This document shows, piece after piece, positions 20,717-31,126 of a stretch of 64,000 nucleotides of DNA. The notes under the pieces are model-generated. The model worked only from the letters and a program-made list of their open reading frames with translations, was not told the origin of the DNA and made no database searches. The position numbers and the translations under genes were made by a program. Location of the stretch: contig JAIETG010000008.1 in NCBI GenBank assembly GCA_019745395.1, forward strand, positions 62,001-126,000, written 5' to 3'. Numbering within the stretch: position 1 is the first letter of the stretch; each line of letters begins with the position of its first letter. Source of the stretch: Rhabdochlamydiaceae bacterium. Lineage in GTDB: Bacteria; Chlamydiota; Chlamydiia; Chlamydiales; Rhabdochlamydiaceae.

Positions 20717-23700
20717 ATGAGTCAGTTGAAGAAAAAATCTTCTCTCTGTTTTTTTACAGGTCTTACTTGTTTTACATGGGCCTCATCCTTTTGCTTCTCG
20801 CTTCCATCTGTACCTGTTGCACAATCTGGAACTGTACAAGTAGAGTACCCAAATTCCCACACGATGGTGATCAAACCTTCAAACGATGCGATTTTGCAAT
20901 ACGAAGATTTTTATGTGGGATCTGGAGAAGAAGTGCGTTTTATCCAAAAAACTTCATCTAGTGTTCAGCACCGCGTTATAGGGGGAAATTCCTCACAAAT
21001 TTTAGGATCAATCCATAGCAGTGGAAAAGTTGTTCTCATAAATGCAAATGGAATCTCATTTGGATCTGATAGTAAAGTACATGCTGGATCTTTGATCCTA
21101 TCTACCTTAGATATGATGGATCCGTCTCATTTCGCCTTACGCTCAGAAGGAAATTCTTCGATCGCTCTTAAGGGTTCTTTACGTTCTGAAGGATCCATAG
21201 TTTTATTAGCACCACATATTCGCAACTTAGGATCCATAGAGGCTTATAATGTATTACTTGGAGCTGGAAAACATATAGCGCTTGATGGGGCTAACTTATC
21301 TGTCAGTGGGAGTCTTAAAGAAGGCCTGATCGAGCAGTTAGGGAATATCAAAGCTACTACTGTATCTATGAAACTTCCTCTAGATACAAAATTGATTGTA
21401 GAAAGAGACGAAACTCATCAGCTTGTTATAGAAGAAAACGGAATTGTTACATTCGGATCTGTTTCACAAATTAAGGCGCAAAAACTTCATGTAGAAGCTT
21501 CTCAAATTTCCATTCAAGGATCTATAGATAGCACCAATGCTTTAGACAAAGGGGGAGGAATTCATCTCTTTGGAAAAGATATTTCTTTGGAAGGCTCTAG
21601 AATTGATGTCTCAGGTCTACTAGGTGGAGGAGAGGTGCTCATTGGAGGAGAATTCCAAGGTAAAGGCAAGGCTCCTTATGCCTCTAAAATCATCATGGAC
21701 GAATCTTCTGAGATCTATGCCAACTCTAAAGAAAATGGAAATGGTGGTCTTGTTGTTTTGTGGTCGCAAGATCAAACGCTCTTTGATGGTCATATTGAAT
21801 CTCAAGGTGGGGTTTTAGGGGGAGATGGAGGTCTTGTAGAAACATCAAGCCAGGGAAACTTGGATGTTAGAAAAGGTACAGTCAATACATTAGCTACAAA
21901 TGGGCAAACGGGAGAGTGGCTTTTAGATCCTACCTATATAGATATTGTTAGTGGAGATTATTTTGATTATGGATATGGGGAAGTGTGCCCAACGAACACT
22001 GTTTTCATGGCATCTTTAGGAACGGATAAGTTTAAGAATTTATCCACCGATGTCACAGTCCAAGTTTGGGAGGGCATCACTATATACGATTCTATTAATG
22101 TTACAGGTAGCAATGGCGGTAAGCCCCCTAATGTGACTTTTAAAACCTGTCAAGGAGGTTATGTATCGGTTGGCGATCCAAGTCATTGTGATAAGAATGT
22201 AAATATTACTACGAATGGGGGAAGTCTTAAAATAGATAATGTTAGCCTTTTTTATTTGCAGTGTCAGTCTACTACTATAACTACCAATGGAGGCGATATA
22301 GATCTAGCTAATATTGGTCAAATGAACACATGTTATAGCACTCCTCCTGCATTAATTATTGAAGCAAAAAGTGGTACAGTAACTTTTTCTACTGCTATGA
22401 CTGCTTTGAATCCTTCTTGGCCTTATTTGCAAGGTTCGATCACTGTAAACAGTGCAGGACTTGTCAAAACGGCTGGTCTATTCATCAACGGCGCTTTAAA
22501 AATGAAGGACATTCCCATACAAGTATTGGCAGGTGGATCTGGGGTAATCAATACCAATGAACATGATATTACTATAGGAAACATTGATGCAGCTTCTGGG
22601 GCTTCAAGCTCTTTGAGTATCATTGCGGGCCTTTCCAATACAATAACTATAGGAGCCGTAGGAAGCGCTAATCCTCTTGCAAGTTTTAGTATACCGAGTG
22701 ATGGGGCAAGTTCTGTGTCTCTTTCTAATGTAACGACGAAAGGAGCTATTTCGATTTTATCTCCGGCGACATTCAGCAGTTCTTCTATGTTAACCTCAAA
22801 TGGGGGAACTATTTCTTTAGGTTCTGCGATTACATCGGGAACAGTTACAGCGGATGGGGATATTGATTTTGCCGTCAATTCTACTATAAACGGTACGTTT
22901 AAAGCCGGAAAATCTATTAGTTTTACAGATTCTCTCATTTTGGGAGGTACTTCTAAATTGACAGCTTCAGATGGAATTACCATTGGAGCTCAAATTTCCA
23001 GTAATGGAAGTCCTAACTATGATTTAACCCTAGACGCAGGATCAAGTCCTATTTCTATAGGCGGAGGTATTTCGAATATACATAGTTTTACTATTAAAAA
23101 TGCAGGCTCAGTCTCTCTTTTCGATATAGGAACAATAGGAGGGCCGATTTCCATTACTTCTCCCACTGTAACCAAAGCTCCTGGGACCATAAATTCTCAA
23201 GGAGGAGATGTCACCTTTAGCGGAACGATTCTTCCTAGGGATAATGATATTGGTGGAAGTCTTGTAATCTATGCAGTAGGAGCAATTAACTTACAAGGCT
23301 TAGGAGATTCTACACATTATTTTGGAGATATTAGTCTTACAGGGTCGGCTATTACGCTCGGGTCCAACATTAATGCATCAGGAACTGTTGCGATTGCCAA
23401 TACAAGCCTTTTGATGATTCCAACAGGTACCATGACTGTAGGTGGATTTACCCAGACAGGCACAGGTACAGTGTCTTTAGCAACAAGTATTGTGAGCACT
23501 GGACTGATAAGCTTTGAAGGAGCTTTGACTATCATTGGCGCTACTACGTTGCAAGGTTCAAAAGGAATTAGTATTCCAAGCTCTATTACACCAAATTCTG
23601 TCGATTGTAACCTGACTTTGAATGCAGGAAGCAATCCTATGACTATAAAATCTTTGGGAAGTACTGCTATGCCTTTTGGCGCGCTTAGTATTACGGCATC

Positions 23701-25159
23701 AATGCTTGATTTAGGAGGAGATGTTTATTCGAGCTCTTCCATCAAGATAGATTCTCCCATTACGATATCTACAAGCACAAAAATAACTTCAGCAGATGCT
23801 ATTGGACTTACTTTAACAAAGCCTGTGACGGTAGCCGCAGGGAGCCTTGCTCCTACCTTGACCTTGAATGCAACATCATCTGGCCCTATTGACGTAAACA
23901 GCCTTGGAAGTGATGAAGCTCCTTTAGGAGCAATTTCCTTGATTGGTAACCATGTCTATTTATCAGGGGATATTGCATCTAGCGCGTCGGTTGGGATATC
24001 TGGGCCTGTTACGATTTTAGCTCCTGTTACCTTAACCGGGGATAGAGGCATTTCTTTAGATCAGGATCTTGTTTCTGGTGCAGATCCTTTTGATCTGGGC
24101 TTAATAGCATCTAACGGAACTGTCAGTATAAAAAATTTAGGAACGGATTTAGTGCCTTTAGGAAGTATAGCTATCGCAAGCACAGGATCTATTGAAACTG
24201 GAAATCTTATATCTGCTGGAAATATCACAATTACCAATACAGGCCTTCTGACGATTTCTTCGGGAAGCGTTAGTTTAAGTGGTAACTTCACGCAAAATGG
24301 AACAGGTGCTGTTTCTTTAGGGACAAGTATTGAGACCCAAGGATCGATTAGCTTTACAGGAGCTTTGACGATCACTGCAGATACTACTCTACAAGGCTTC
24401 ACTGGTATTACAATAACCAGTTCCATTAGCCCTCAATCTAATACACCGAACCTGATTTTGGATGCAGGAACTACTCCTTTAACGGTAACCTTCTTGAGCA
24501 GCGAAACCAATTCTTTCGGAAGTGTTACAGTCTCGGCATCAAGCCTTATTTTAGGGGGAGACGTATATGCAAGCTCTTCTATAAAGATAAATCCTTCTAT
24601 TGCGATATCTGCCAATACCACATTAGACTCTTTAGAAGGAACCGGTGGAATTGTTTTATTAAAACCTGTAACGGCAGCGACAGGTAGTGTTGCTCCTACT
24701 TTGACTTTGTCTGCTGCAGGGGGCGCTGCTGACGTAAATAGTTTAGGAAGCAGCGATGCTCCTTTAGGAGCTGTTTCTTTAAAAGGAAGTTCTGTGTTTT
24801 TTTCAGGAAATGTTACGTCAACTGGACTGCTTAATATAACAGGACCTATTTACCTTCTCAATGACGAGAGTATATCGTTAACAGGAGATGCAGGTATTGC
24901 TTTAGATAATGATCTCGTTCCCAATGCAGGATCGTGTGATCTCATCATGCAATCTACAGGAATTGTTACGACTCAAAATTTAGGAAGTAGCTCGTATCCA
25001 TTAAACGATGTTTTTTTGACGGCTTCTTCTATTCAGCTCCAAGGAACGATTACAGCAAAATCTTTGGAGATCAACTGTGAGACCTGCTCTTCTGGAATAT
25101 GCCCTCCAGGGACTTATACTACTTGTCCTTCTTTAAGTTCTGAGAAACAGTCTCGTTGA
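20717..25159 (+). CDS. B3: giant TPS-like exported protein (shortest paralogue)
   Basis: 1480 residues, the smallest of the eight. Signal peptide plus LPSVPVAQSGTV, TPS region with NANGI in place of NPNGI, GGGEVLIGG segment, and WLLDP near residue 401 followed by YIDIVSGDYFDYGYG without a CxxC-rich insert. The insert resembles that of A1 (shared SVGDPS, HCDKNVNITTNGGS-type sequence), evidence for exchange between types. Fewer body repeats than its neighbours explain the length. The tail has CETCSSGICPPG and ends KQSR. The gene sits in the middle of the same-strand B2-B3-B4 run with identical spacing on both sides. Confidence 0.9.
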   Translation: MSQLKKKSSLCFFTGLTCFTWASSFCFSLPSVPVAQSGTVQVEYPNSHTMVIKPSNDAILQYEDFYVGSGEEVRFIQKTSSSVQHRVIGGNSSQILGSIHSSGKVVLINANGISFGSDSKVHAGSLILSTLDMMDPSHFALRSEGNSSIALKGSLRSEGSIVLLAPHIRNLGSIEAYNVLLGAGKHIALDGANLSVSGSLKEGLIEQLGNIKATTVSMKLPLDTKLIVERDETHQLVIEENGIVTFGSVSQIKAQKLHVEASQISIQGSIDSTNALDKGGGIHLFGKDISLEGSRIDVSGLLGGGEVLIGGEFQGKGKAPYASKIIMDESSEIYANSKENGNGGLVVLWSQDQTLFDGHIESQGGVLGGDGGLVETSSQGNLDVRKGTVNTLATNGQTGEWLLDPTYIDIVSGDYFDYGYGEVCPTNTVFMASLGTDKFKNLSTDVTVQVWEGITIYDSINVTGSNGGKPPNVTFKTCQGGYVSVGDPSHCDKNVNITTNGGSLKIDNVSLFYLQCQSTTITTNGGDIDLANIGQMNTCYSTPPALIIEAKSGTVTFSTAMTALNPSWPYLQGSITVNSAGLVKTAGLFINGALKMKDIPIQVLAGGSGVINTNEHDITIGNIDAASGASSSLSIIAGLSNTITIGAVGSANPLASFSIPSDGASSVSLSNVTTKGAISILSPATFSSSSMLTSNGGTISLGSAITSGTVTADGDIDFAVNSTINGTFKAGKSISFTDSLILGGTSKLTASDGITIGAQISSNGSPNYDLTLDAGSSPISIGGGISNIHSFTIKNAGSVSLFDIGTIGGPISITSPTVTKAPGTINSQGGDVTFSGTILPRDNDIGGSLVIYAVGAINLQGLGDSTHYFGDISLTGSAITLGSNINASGTVAIANTSLLMIPTGTMTVGGFTQTGTGTVSLATSIVSTGLISFEGALTIIGATTLQGSKGISIPSSITPNSVDCNLTLNAGSNPMTIKSLGSTAMPFGALSITASMLDLGGDVYSSSSIKIDSPITISTSTKITSADAIGLTLTKPVTVAAGSLAPTLTLNATSSGPIDVNSLGSDEAPLGAISLIGNHVYLSGDIASSASVGISGPVTILAPVTLTGDRGISLDQDLVSGADPFDLGLIASNGTVSIKNLGTDLVPLGSIAIASTGSIETGNLISAGNITITNTGLLTISSGSVSLSGNFTQNGTGAVSLGTSIETQGSISFTGALTITADTTLQGFTGITITSSISPQSNTPNLILDAGTTPLTVTFLSSETNSFGSVTVSASSLILGGDVYASSSIKINPSIAISANTTLDSLEGTGGIVLLKPVTAATGSVAPTLTLSAAGGAADVNSLGSSDAPLGAVSLKGSSVFFSGNVTSTGLLNITGPIYLLNDESISLTGDAGIALDNDLVPNAGSCDLIMQSTGIVTTQNLGSSSYPLNDVFLTASSIQLQGTITAKSLEINCETCSSGICPPGTYTTCPSLSSEKQSR

Positions 25160-25234
25160 TGTATTCATCTTGGAAAAAATCAAGGGATCAGAAATATAGG
25201 TTATATATACACATGTACAACAGGAAAATACATT
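25160..25234 (+). repeat. Conserved 75-bp spacer, copy 3 (B3-B4)
   Basis: Almost the same as copy 1, with small differences near the end (ACATGTACAACAGG). It carries the AGGAAAA ribosome-binding site of B4. Confidence 0.9.
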
Positions 25235-28200
25235 ATGAGCCAGCTTAAGAAAAAATCTTCCCTCTATTTTTTTGCAAGTCTCACTTGTTTTACATGGGCC
25301 ACATCTTTTTGCTTAGCTTTGCCATCTGCACCTATTGCACAATCAGGAACTGTAAAAGTAGAATACCCAAATTCCCATACGATGGTGATCAAACCCTCAA
25401 ATGATGCGATTTTACACTACGAAGATTTTCAGATTGGGCTCGGAGAAGAAGTACGAGTTATTCAAAAAGCTTCATCAAACGTTCAGCAATACGTTACAGG
25501 AAAAAATCCCTCTCAGATTTTAGGAGCACTTGCTAGTAACGGCAAAGTTGTTCTCATAAATGCGAATGGCATTTCATTGGGATCTGATAGTAAAGTAGAT
25601 ACTGGATCTTTGACCTTATCTACTTTGGATATGATGGATCCGTCTCATTTTACTCTGTCTGCAGCAAAAAATTCTTCTATTGTCAATGAGGGCTCTTTAC
25701 GTTCCGAGAAAGGATCTATTGTTTTACTAGCTCCTCACATTCGCAACTTAGGGTCGATTGAATCTAGCGATGTATTGTTAGGATCGGGCGAGCAAGCAAC
25801 CCTTGATGGCTCTAATTTTTCTATGAGTGGGGGTCTTAAAGAGGGTTTGATCGAACAATTAGGAGATATTAAAGCTAATACTGTATCGATAAAACTTCCC
25901 TTAGACACAAAAGCGATTATCGAGAGGGGCGAAGTTCATGAGCTAGTTATAGAGGAACAGGGAGTAATTGCATTTGGTCCTGCCTCTGAGACTTGGGTTC
26001 AAAAGCTCCAGGTAGAAGGCTCTAAAATTTTTCTTAAAGGATCGATAGATGGCACAAATTCTTTAGATAAAGGAGGAGAAGTTCATCTTTTCGGAAAAGA
26101 TATTTCTTTAGAAGGATCAAGGATTGATGTCTCAGGTCTAATAGGTGGAGGTGAGGTCTTAATTGGGGGAGAGTTCCAAGGCAAAGGAACAACTCCATAT
26201 GCTTCTAAAGTCATCATGGATGAGCTTTCAGAGATTTATGCAAACGGAATAGAAAATGGAGATGGAGGGCTCGTAGTTTTATGGTCGCAAGAGCAGACTC
26301 TTTTTGAAGGCAAAATTTTTGCTCAAGGGGGGCTTATAGAGGGAAGTGGTGGCCTTGTTGAAACTTCTAGTAAGGGAGTCTTGGCTGTAGACAAAGGAAA
26401 GGTCGATACACTTGCATCTCAAGGAGAGTTAGGACGGTGGCTTTTAGATCCAGTGAAAATATACATTAAAGATTCCGGAAGCTCTATTTCATCCTGTTCG
26501 TGTCAAGACTGTGCGTCTTGTAATTACAATACATCTTCCTGTACGATCGCTGCGTCTAGTTTTCAGAACTTGAAATCAAATGTTATTATATATGCTATGG
26601 ATGGATATATATTTTACGTAGATTTGAATGTAACAACTGACTCTACAGCTTCTTCTAAGGCAAGTGTTGAATTTCATCTATGTTGCGTTCCACAAGAAAG
26701 CTCTTGCTTTGATACCCCAGAAGGAGGGCATTTTTGTCCTGTTGGAGGTTTTTGTGCTTTTTTTGCATCCAATATCACTACAGATGGAGGATCTTTAATT
26801 TTCGGCGGTAAGGAAAAGTGGACCGATGTAAATCTCCATATCTCCACAAATGGTGGAGATATAAACTTAGGAAAAGTTTTTTGTTGTTATGAAAAATCTC
26901 CAGGACGGACCGTTACATTGAATGCCGGAAACAGTGGTACAATTACTATTGATCCCAGTCAAGCAAATGGATATTCTTGGACTTATCTGGCAGGACTAAC
27001 CGTCAACAATGCTGCGAAGGTAGTGTCCAATAGTCTGATAGTTAACGGCCCCATAAATATTGCAGCTCCTTTATATCTTTCCCCATCAGGACAAATTAAC
27101 ACTTCAGGAGTATCTCCAACAGGATACGACATTGCCTTAGTATCCCTTGATTCGACAAGTTTAGATACGAATAGTACAGCAGCGATTAAAGCTGGTACGG
27201 ATGGGATAGTCTCTTTTTCAGGAAGCATAGGTGCGGCTCCTGTAGGTTCCTACCCTATAAATTTTCAAATAACTAATGCTAGTAGCGTTCTTTTTTCGGG
27301 GGCTACGACGAGTATAACTTCTGCCGGAGGCCCTATTTCGATTACTCCTTCCTGTAAGTTTACAGGGAGTAATATCGCTATCAATTCTCAAGGGGGATCG
27401 ATTGCTTTAACGGGCTCCACGACTTTTAGTGGCAGTAATCCTATCCTGACTTTCAATGCAGGGATCGGATCTATAAATCTACCCGCCTTCACATCTACTT
27501 TACAATCTATTTCTATTACGGCGGGAGAGGTGACTTTAGGTGGAGGAGTTTCGGCCTTAGGTGATATAACACTTGCCAATTCGGGGGCTGCAAGTATTAG
27601 TGGGGCAATTTCCTCAGGAGGGAATTTTAAAAGCACCGGAAATGGGCTATTTTCTTGTTCAAGTATTTCCGCAGGAGGGTCTATTGATTTTATAGGTGCT
27701 CTCAGCTTAGGAAGTTCTTCCAAAATGACAGCTCAGGGGGGAATTACCATTGGAGCTCAAATTAATGGGAACTATGATCTTATTTTAGATGCGTCTACAA
27801 ACGCTATTTCCATAGCGGGAGATATCAGTAATTTACATAGCTTTACCATCACAAATGCCAGTCAGTTTTCTTTGTTCAGTCTAACAACTTCAGGAGGAGC
27901 GATTTCTGTTACTAGCCCGAAGGTAATTCAAAATGTTGGATCCATAAATTCTGGAGGGGGAAGTATCTCCTTCAGTGGAACCATTTCTGCTAGTGATAGT
28001 AATATTGGTGGAAATCTTATTATTTATGCAGGGACAGGAGCGATCAGCGTACAAGGTCTGGACTCTTTTGGGGGTATTAGTTTTACCGGTGGAACTGTTG
28101 ATTTAGGATCCAATCTTATTGCATCAGGAATTGTTTCGATTGAAAATACAGGCCTTTTGACAGTCCCATTGGGAACAATGAACGTAGGTGGTTTTAGCCA

Positions 28201-30847
28201 AATAGGTACTGGTCCTGTTTCTTTGGCCGGGAATATTGAGACCACAGGATCGATTAGCTTCGCAGGAGCTTTGACCATCACAGGGGATACTACTTTACAA
28301 GGGAGTAAAGGGATTACAATAACTGGTTCTATTAATTCTTCGTCTATAGGGCCGAAGATGACCTTGAATTCAGGAGCTTCTTTAAATCTCCCATCTTTGG
28401 GAAGTTCTAGTAGCCCTTTTGGAGCTCTTAGTATAACGGCATCAAGTCTTCTCCTAGGAGGAGATGTTTATTCGAGCTCTTCGGTTGCAATATCCTGCCC
28501 TGTTACGATATCAGCAAACCCTACTACCATAAAAGGTCCCAGTGGAATCTCTTTAAGTGGCGCTATCATGGCAACGAGTGGAGCTCCTAATCTAACTTTG
28601 GATGCAGGATCGGGTCCTTTAACTATTTCAGGCATTGGAAGTAGCGCAGTCCCTTTAGGAACTTTATCTTTGACAGGCTCTCCTCTGACGATGAATGGCG
28701 TTATTGCAACGAGTGGATCTATTAACTTGGCAAGTCCTATTACCATCAATGGAGCTACTACTTTACAAGCAGATGTGGGGATTGCTTTGAGCGGTACTCT
28801 TTCTTCGATTGAGGGAACTCCTTTTGATCTTACGCTGACAAGTTCTTCCGGTGTCATTAGTGTCGTAAATCTAGGAACAGATGCACAAGCTCTAGGAAGT
28901 ATTTCTATAACAGGTACAGATCTTACCGCGACAGGAGATTTGATTTCTTCGGGAAGTGTTATTTTAACAGGTGCCGCTATTACGCTTGGCAGCAAAACTT
29001 CTGCTGTAACTAATGTAGATATTACAAATACTGGACCTCTCACGATTCCTTCGGGCAGCATGAGCCTTACGGGGGATTTTACTCAAAAAGGAGCAGGTGC
29101 GGTATCTTTAGCAGCTAGCATTGTGACCCCTGGATCGATTAGCTTTGAGGGAGCTTTGATTATCTTAGGGACAACTACTTTACAAGGATCTAAAGGACTT
29201 ATTCTTCCCTCTTCCATTAGGCCAAATTCACCCAATTGTGATTTGACTTTGAATGCAGGAAGCAATCCTTTAAACATAAAATCTTTGGGAAGTGTAGATT
29301 TTCCTTTCGGAGTTCTTACCGTTACAGCATCAACGCTTGATTTAGGAGGAGGTGTTTATTCGAGCTCTTCCATTAAGATAGATTCCCCTATTACGATATC
29401 TGCTGACAGTACAATAGCTTCAGCAGGTGTTAATGGACTTACTTTAACAAAACCTGTCACGGTAGCAGGTGGCAGCGTTGCTCCAACTTTAACCTTGGAT
29501 GCAACATCAGCTGGCTCAGTTGACGTGAATAGTCTAGGAAGTGCTGCTGCTCTTTTAGGAGCAGTTTCTTTGACAGGTAAGAATGTGTATTTATCAGGAG
29601 ATATAGCTTCAAACGCATTAGTAGGCATATATGGACCTGTTACGATTTATAGGGCAGTTCAACTAAGAGGGGATTTAGGCATTACCTTAGATCAAAATCT
29701 CGCTCCTAACGTAGATCCTGTTGATCTTACTTTGCAAGCATCAAACGGAACTGTCAACGTGAAAGACTTAGGAACAGATGTATCTCCTTTGCAAAATATT
29801 TCGATTGTAAGTGCAGGCCCCATTGGATCGGGAAAACTGATCTGTAAAGGAGGGATTGATCTTAGTGGTACCACTATTACGCTCGGATCCAATGTTACTG
29901 CATCAAGTTATGTCAAGATTGCTAATACAGATCTTTTAACGATTTCATCGGGGACTTTGAATTTAACAGAAGATTTTATCCAAAGTGGAACAGGTGCTGT
30001 TTCTTTAGGAGCAAGTATTGCAACTCCTGGATTGATTAGCTTTACAGGTGCTTTGACCATATCAGGTACTACCACTTTAAAAGGGGATAAAGGTATTACA
30101 ATTACAGGTTCTATTGCACCTCAATCTGGCAGTCCGAACCTGACCTTAAATTCAGGAAATACTCCTTTAAAGGCAAGCTTTTTGGGAAGTGAGGATATCC
30201 CTTTTGGATCTATTAATATCACAGCTTTAACGCTTGATTTAATGGGGGATGTTTATGCAAGCTCTGCCATAAAGATAAGTCCTCCTATTACGATATCTGC
30301 CAATACCACATTAAATTCTTTGAAAGGCACTGGTGGCATTACTTTACTAAAGCCTGTAACGGCAGCGGTCGGTAGCGTTGCTCCTACTTTGACTTTGTAT
30401 GCAGCAGGGGGCGCTGCTGATGTAAATAGTCTAGGAAGTAGCGATGCTCCTTTAGGATCTGTTTCTTTGAAAGGTAGTTCTGTATTTTTAACAGGAAATG
30501 TTATCTCAACTGGACTCCTTAATGTAACAGGACCTATTTACCTTCTTAATGACAACAGCATCTCGTTAACAGCAGATACTGGTATTACTTTAGATAATAG
30601 TCTCGTTCCCAATGCAGGACTTTGTGATCTCATCATGCAATCTACAGGAGTTATCAAAACTCAAGATTTAGGAAATAGCTCGTATCCATTAAACGATGTT
30701 TCTTTGACAGCTTCTTCTATCCAGCTGCAAGGAACGATTACAGCAAAATCTCTGGAGATCAACTGTGAAACCTGCGCTTCTGGAAACTGTCCGCCTGGAA
30801 CTTATACTACTTGTCCTTCTGTAAGTTCTGAGAAACAGTCTCGTTGA
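25235..30847 (+). CDS. B4: giant TPS-like exported protein with Cys-rich insert
   Basis: 1870 residues. Signal peptide ending near CLA/LPSAP, TPS region with NANGI, and WLLDP near residue 402. The segment directly after WLLDP is strikingly Cys-rich: SSCSCQDCASCNYN, then further CC and CF pairs up to about residue 560. The body repeats follow, and the last 300 residues are nearly the same as those of B1 at the nucleotide level. The tail is CETCASGNCPPG...KQSR. Cysteine clusters in an exported chlamydial protein suggest disulfide cross-linking in the envelope; this is inference. Confidence 0.9.
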   Translation: MSQLKKKSSLYFFASLTCFTWATSFCLALPSAPIAQSGTVKVEYPNSHTMVIKPSNDAILHYEDFQIGLGEEVRVIQKASSNVQQYVTGKNPSQILGALASNGKVVLINANGISLGSDSKVDTGSLTLSTLDMMDPSHFTLSAAKNSSIVNEGSLRSEKGSIVLLAPHIRNLGSIESSDVLLGSGEQATLDGSNFSMSGGLKEGLIEQLGDIKANTVSIKLPLDTKAIIERGEVHELVIEEQGVIAFGPASETWVQKLQVEGSKIFLKGSIDGTNSLDKGGEVHLFGKDISLEGSRIDVSGLIGGGEVLIGGEFQGKGTTPYASKVIMDELSEIYANGIENGDGGLVVLWSQEQTLFEGKIFAQGGLIEGSGGLVETSSKGVLAVDKGKVDTLASQGELGRWLLDPVKIYIKDSGSSISSCSCQDCASCNYNTSSCTIAASSFQNLKSNVIIYAMDGYIFYVDLNVTTDSTASSKASVEFHLCCVPQESSCFDTPEGGHFCPVGGFCAFFASNITTDGGSLIFGGKEKWTDVNLHISTNGGDINLGKVFCCYEKSPGRTVTLNAGNSGTITIDPSQANGYSWTYLAGLTVNNAAKVVSNSLIVNGPINIAAPLYLSPSGQINTSGVSPTGYDIALVSLDSTSLDTNSTAAIKAGTDGIVSFSGSIGAAPVGSYPINFQITNASSVLFSGATTSITSAGGPISITPSCKFTGSNIAINSQGGSIALTGSTTFSGSNPILTFNAGIGSINLPAFTSTLQSISITAGEVTLGGGVSALGDITLANSGAASISGAISSGGNFKSTGNGLFSCSSISAGGSIDFIGALSLGSSSKMTAQGGITIGAQINGNYDLILDASTNAISIAGDISNLHSFTITNASQFSLFSLTTSGGAISVTSPKVIQNVGSINSGGGSISFSGTISASDSNIGGNLIIYAGTGAISVQGLDSFGGISFTGGTVDLGSNLIASGIVSIENTGLLTVPLGTMNVGGFSQIGTGPVSLAGNIETTGSISFAGALTITGDTTLQGSKGITITGSINSSSIGPKMTLNSGASLNLPSLGSSSSPFGALSITASSLLLGGDVYSSSSVAISCPVTISANPTTIKGPSGISLSGAIMATSGAPNLTLDAGSGPLTISGIGSSAVPLGTLSLTGSPLTMNGVIATSGSINLASPITINGATTLQADVGIALSGTLSSIEGTPFDLTLTSSSGVISVVNLGTDAQALGSISITGTDLTATGDLISSGSVILTGAAITLGSKTSAVTNVDITNTGPLTIPSGSMSLTGDFTQKGAGAVSLAASIVTPGSISFEGALIILGTTTLQGSKGLILPSSIRPNSPNCDLTLNAGSNPLNIKSLGSVDFPFGVLTVTASTLDLGGGVYSSSSIKIDSPITISADSTIASAGVNGLTLTKPVTVAGGSVAPTLTLDATSAGSVDVNSLGSAAALLGAVSLTGKNVYLSGDIASNALVGIYGPVTIYRAVQLRGDLGITLDQNLAPNVDPVDLTLQASNGTVNVKDLGTDVSPLQNISIVSAGPIGSGKLICKGGIDLSGTTITLGSNVTASSYVKIANTDLLTISSGTLNLTEDFIQSGTGAVSLGASIATPGLISFTGALTISGTTTLKGDKGITITGSIAPQSGSPNLTLNSGNTPLKASFLGSEDIPFGSINITALTLDLMGDVYASSAIKISPPITISANTTLNSLKGTGGITLLKPVTAAVGSVAPTLTLYAAGGAADVNSLGSSDAPLGSVSLKGSSVFLTGNVISTGLLNVTGPIYLLNDNSISLTADTGITLDNSLVPNAGLCDLIMQSTGVIKTQDLGNSSYPLNDVSLTASSIQLQGTITAKSLEINCETCASGNCPPGTYTTCPSVSSEKQSR

Positions 30848-30918
30848 TGTATTCATCTTGGGAAAAATTAAGAGGTCACAAATAGAGTTTATATATTCGT
30901 GCAACGGGAAAATGCATT
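30848..30918 (+). repeat. Degenerate fourth copy of the spacer, after B4
   Basis: 71 bp starting TGTATTCATCTTGGGAAAAA and ending GGGAAAATGCATT, directly before the ATG of the remnant at 30919. It is more diverged than the other three, as expected if the gene behind it is no longer under selection. Confidence 0.8.
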
Positions 30919-31005
30919 ATGAGCCTTTGAAAAAGGTTTCCAGGATCTCTTACGATCACTGATCAGACAGGAACAATCACTTATCCTGGTGGTACCTGTC
31001 CATGA
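30919..31005 (+). pseudogene. Remnant of a deleted B-type paralogue
   Basis: The ATG sits exactly where the next B gene should start and continues ATG AGC CTT, as in the MSQLKKK start of B3 and B4, but then meets TGA followed by AAA AGG. In the same frame the sequence goes on as SLTITDQTGTITYPGGTCP and stops at 31003-31005. That segment resembles the GTIT...CP tail of B-type proteins. The simplest reading is that an internal deletion removed almost a whole giant gene, joining its first codons to its last ones. The rest of the 279-bp gap to 31126 holds only the MOMP promoter. Confidence 0.65.
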
Positions 31006-31064
31006 CAGATTTTCTCATTTTGAAGAAAATTTAAAAAGTAGGTAGAGCTTTACAGATATTGACT

Positions 31065-31094
31065 TTGACATCATCCACGCCAATAGAATATAAA
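31065..31094 (+). promoter_or_regulatory. Probable sigma-70-type promoter of the MOMP-like gene
   Basis: A perfect TTGACA at 31065-31070 and TATAAA at 31089-31094 are 18 bp apart, ending 32 bp before the start codon. This is the best promoter match seen in the window. Confidence 0.65.
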
Positions 31095-31126
31095 TTCTTT
31101 TAGGGTGATTTTGAAGGGGTTTTCGA

